A DNA stretch of 5,037 bases, taken from Clostridium sp. (GTDB lineage: Bacteria > Bacillota > Clostridia > Clostridiales > Clostridiaceae). This document shows positions 4,912 to 5,037 of this stretch, one piece after another. A program made the position numbers and the translations under genes. Every line of letters starts with the position of its first letter. Positions within the stretch are counted from its first letter, which is position 1. The stretch is from positions 1 to 5,037 of the forward strand of contig JAAZGI010000007.1 in NCBI GenBank assembly GCA_012511315.1, in the 5' to 3' direction. Below the pieces are notes generated by a model that worked only from the letters and a program-made list of their open reading frames with translations, had not been told where the DNA came from and did not search any database.

Positions 4912-5037
4912 GCGTTTAATAGACAAATAGAGCATTGATCCTGAAACTAGGAGAAATAAGTCTAGCAAGCAATAGAGTGTAAAATAAAGCATAAAACTAG
5001 TGAGGGCCCTTAAAGAAGCAATAAAGTTTGTCAGAAA
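4912..5037. other. Right-end AT-rich region without an identified gene
   Basis: With the repeat array and hairpin before it, this completes a stretch of about 265 bases after the MBL gene with no recognisable coding sequence. The plus strand is rich in stop codons (TAG, TAA). On the minus strand one frame is open from the right edge to a TAA at 4911-4909 (42 codons), with a hydrophobic Leu/Phe-rich translation. That could be the tail of a convergent gene or a product of base composition. I see no promoter or RNA motif. Confidence 0.4.

Noticed and set aside
4840..5037. CRISPR array
   Set aside because: The 18-bp units are contiguous with no unique spacers and decay along the array, which is a simple tandem repeat.

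Overview
The window looks like a chromosomal segment of a low-to-moderate GC member of the Bacillota, most likely class Clostridia. Signs are strong purine-rich Shine-Dalgarno (SD) sites before each gene, sigma-A type promoters with TATAAT boxes, the protein sequences themselves, and the conserved neighbourhood apt - rsh (relA/spoT) - dtd - metallo-beta-lactamase (MBL) fold hydrolase. The species cannot be named from the sequence.

Layout. Positions 1-425 (minus strand) hold the N-terminal 141 codons of a CarD-family RNA-polymerase-binding regulator that runs off the left edge. A divergent control region (426-672) follows, with back-to-back promoters for carD and apt. apt (673-1191, plus) encodes adenine phosphoribosyltransferase. 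The 301-nt gap to the next gene (1192-1492) is not empty. It contains an extended rod-like inverted structure (1201-1403) that resembles a 6S-type RNA, a good promoter, an intrinsic terminator, and an unusual SD/start region made of a 10-bp tandem duplication. rsh (1493-3694) encodes a bifunctional (p)ppGpp synthetase/hydrolase. It is followed closely by dtd (3708-4157, D-aminoacyl-tRNA deacylase) and a small MBL-fold hydrolase (4167-4772). Their SDs overlap the preceding stop codons, so rsh-dtd-MBL is very probably one operon.

The MBL hydrolase is broken by one in-frame TAA at 4443-4445. Everything else about it is intact: both halves are in the same frame and all seven metal ligands are present, divided four and three by the stop. 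It could be a recent pseudogene, a sequencing error, a readthrough product or a genuinely split protein. The right end (4773-5037) has a strong long hairpin, a degenerate array of 18-bp tandem repeats, and no gene I can identify.

Functional theme: purine salvage (Apt), stringent-response nucleotide turnover (Rsh), tRNA proofreading (Dtd) and a CarD-type regulator of transcription initiation sit side by side. A 6S-like RNA, if real, would be another regulator of RNA polymerase in the same neighbourhood. I found no phage, IS, CRISPR, tRNA or rRNA sequence. The most unusual items are the interrupted MBL gene, the rod-like RNA candidate, and the terminator and duplicated SD just ahead of rsh.
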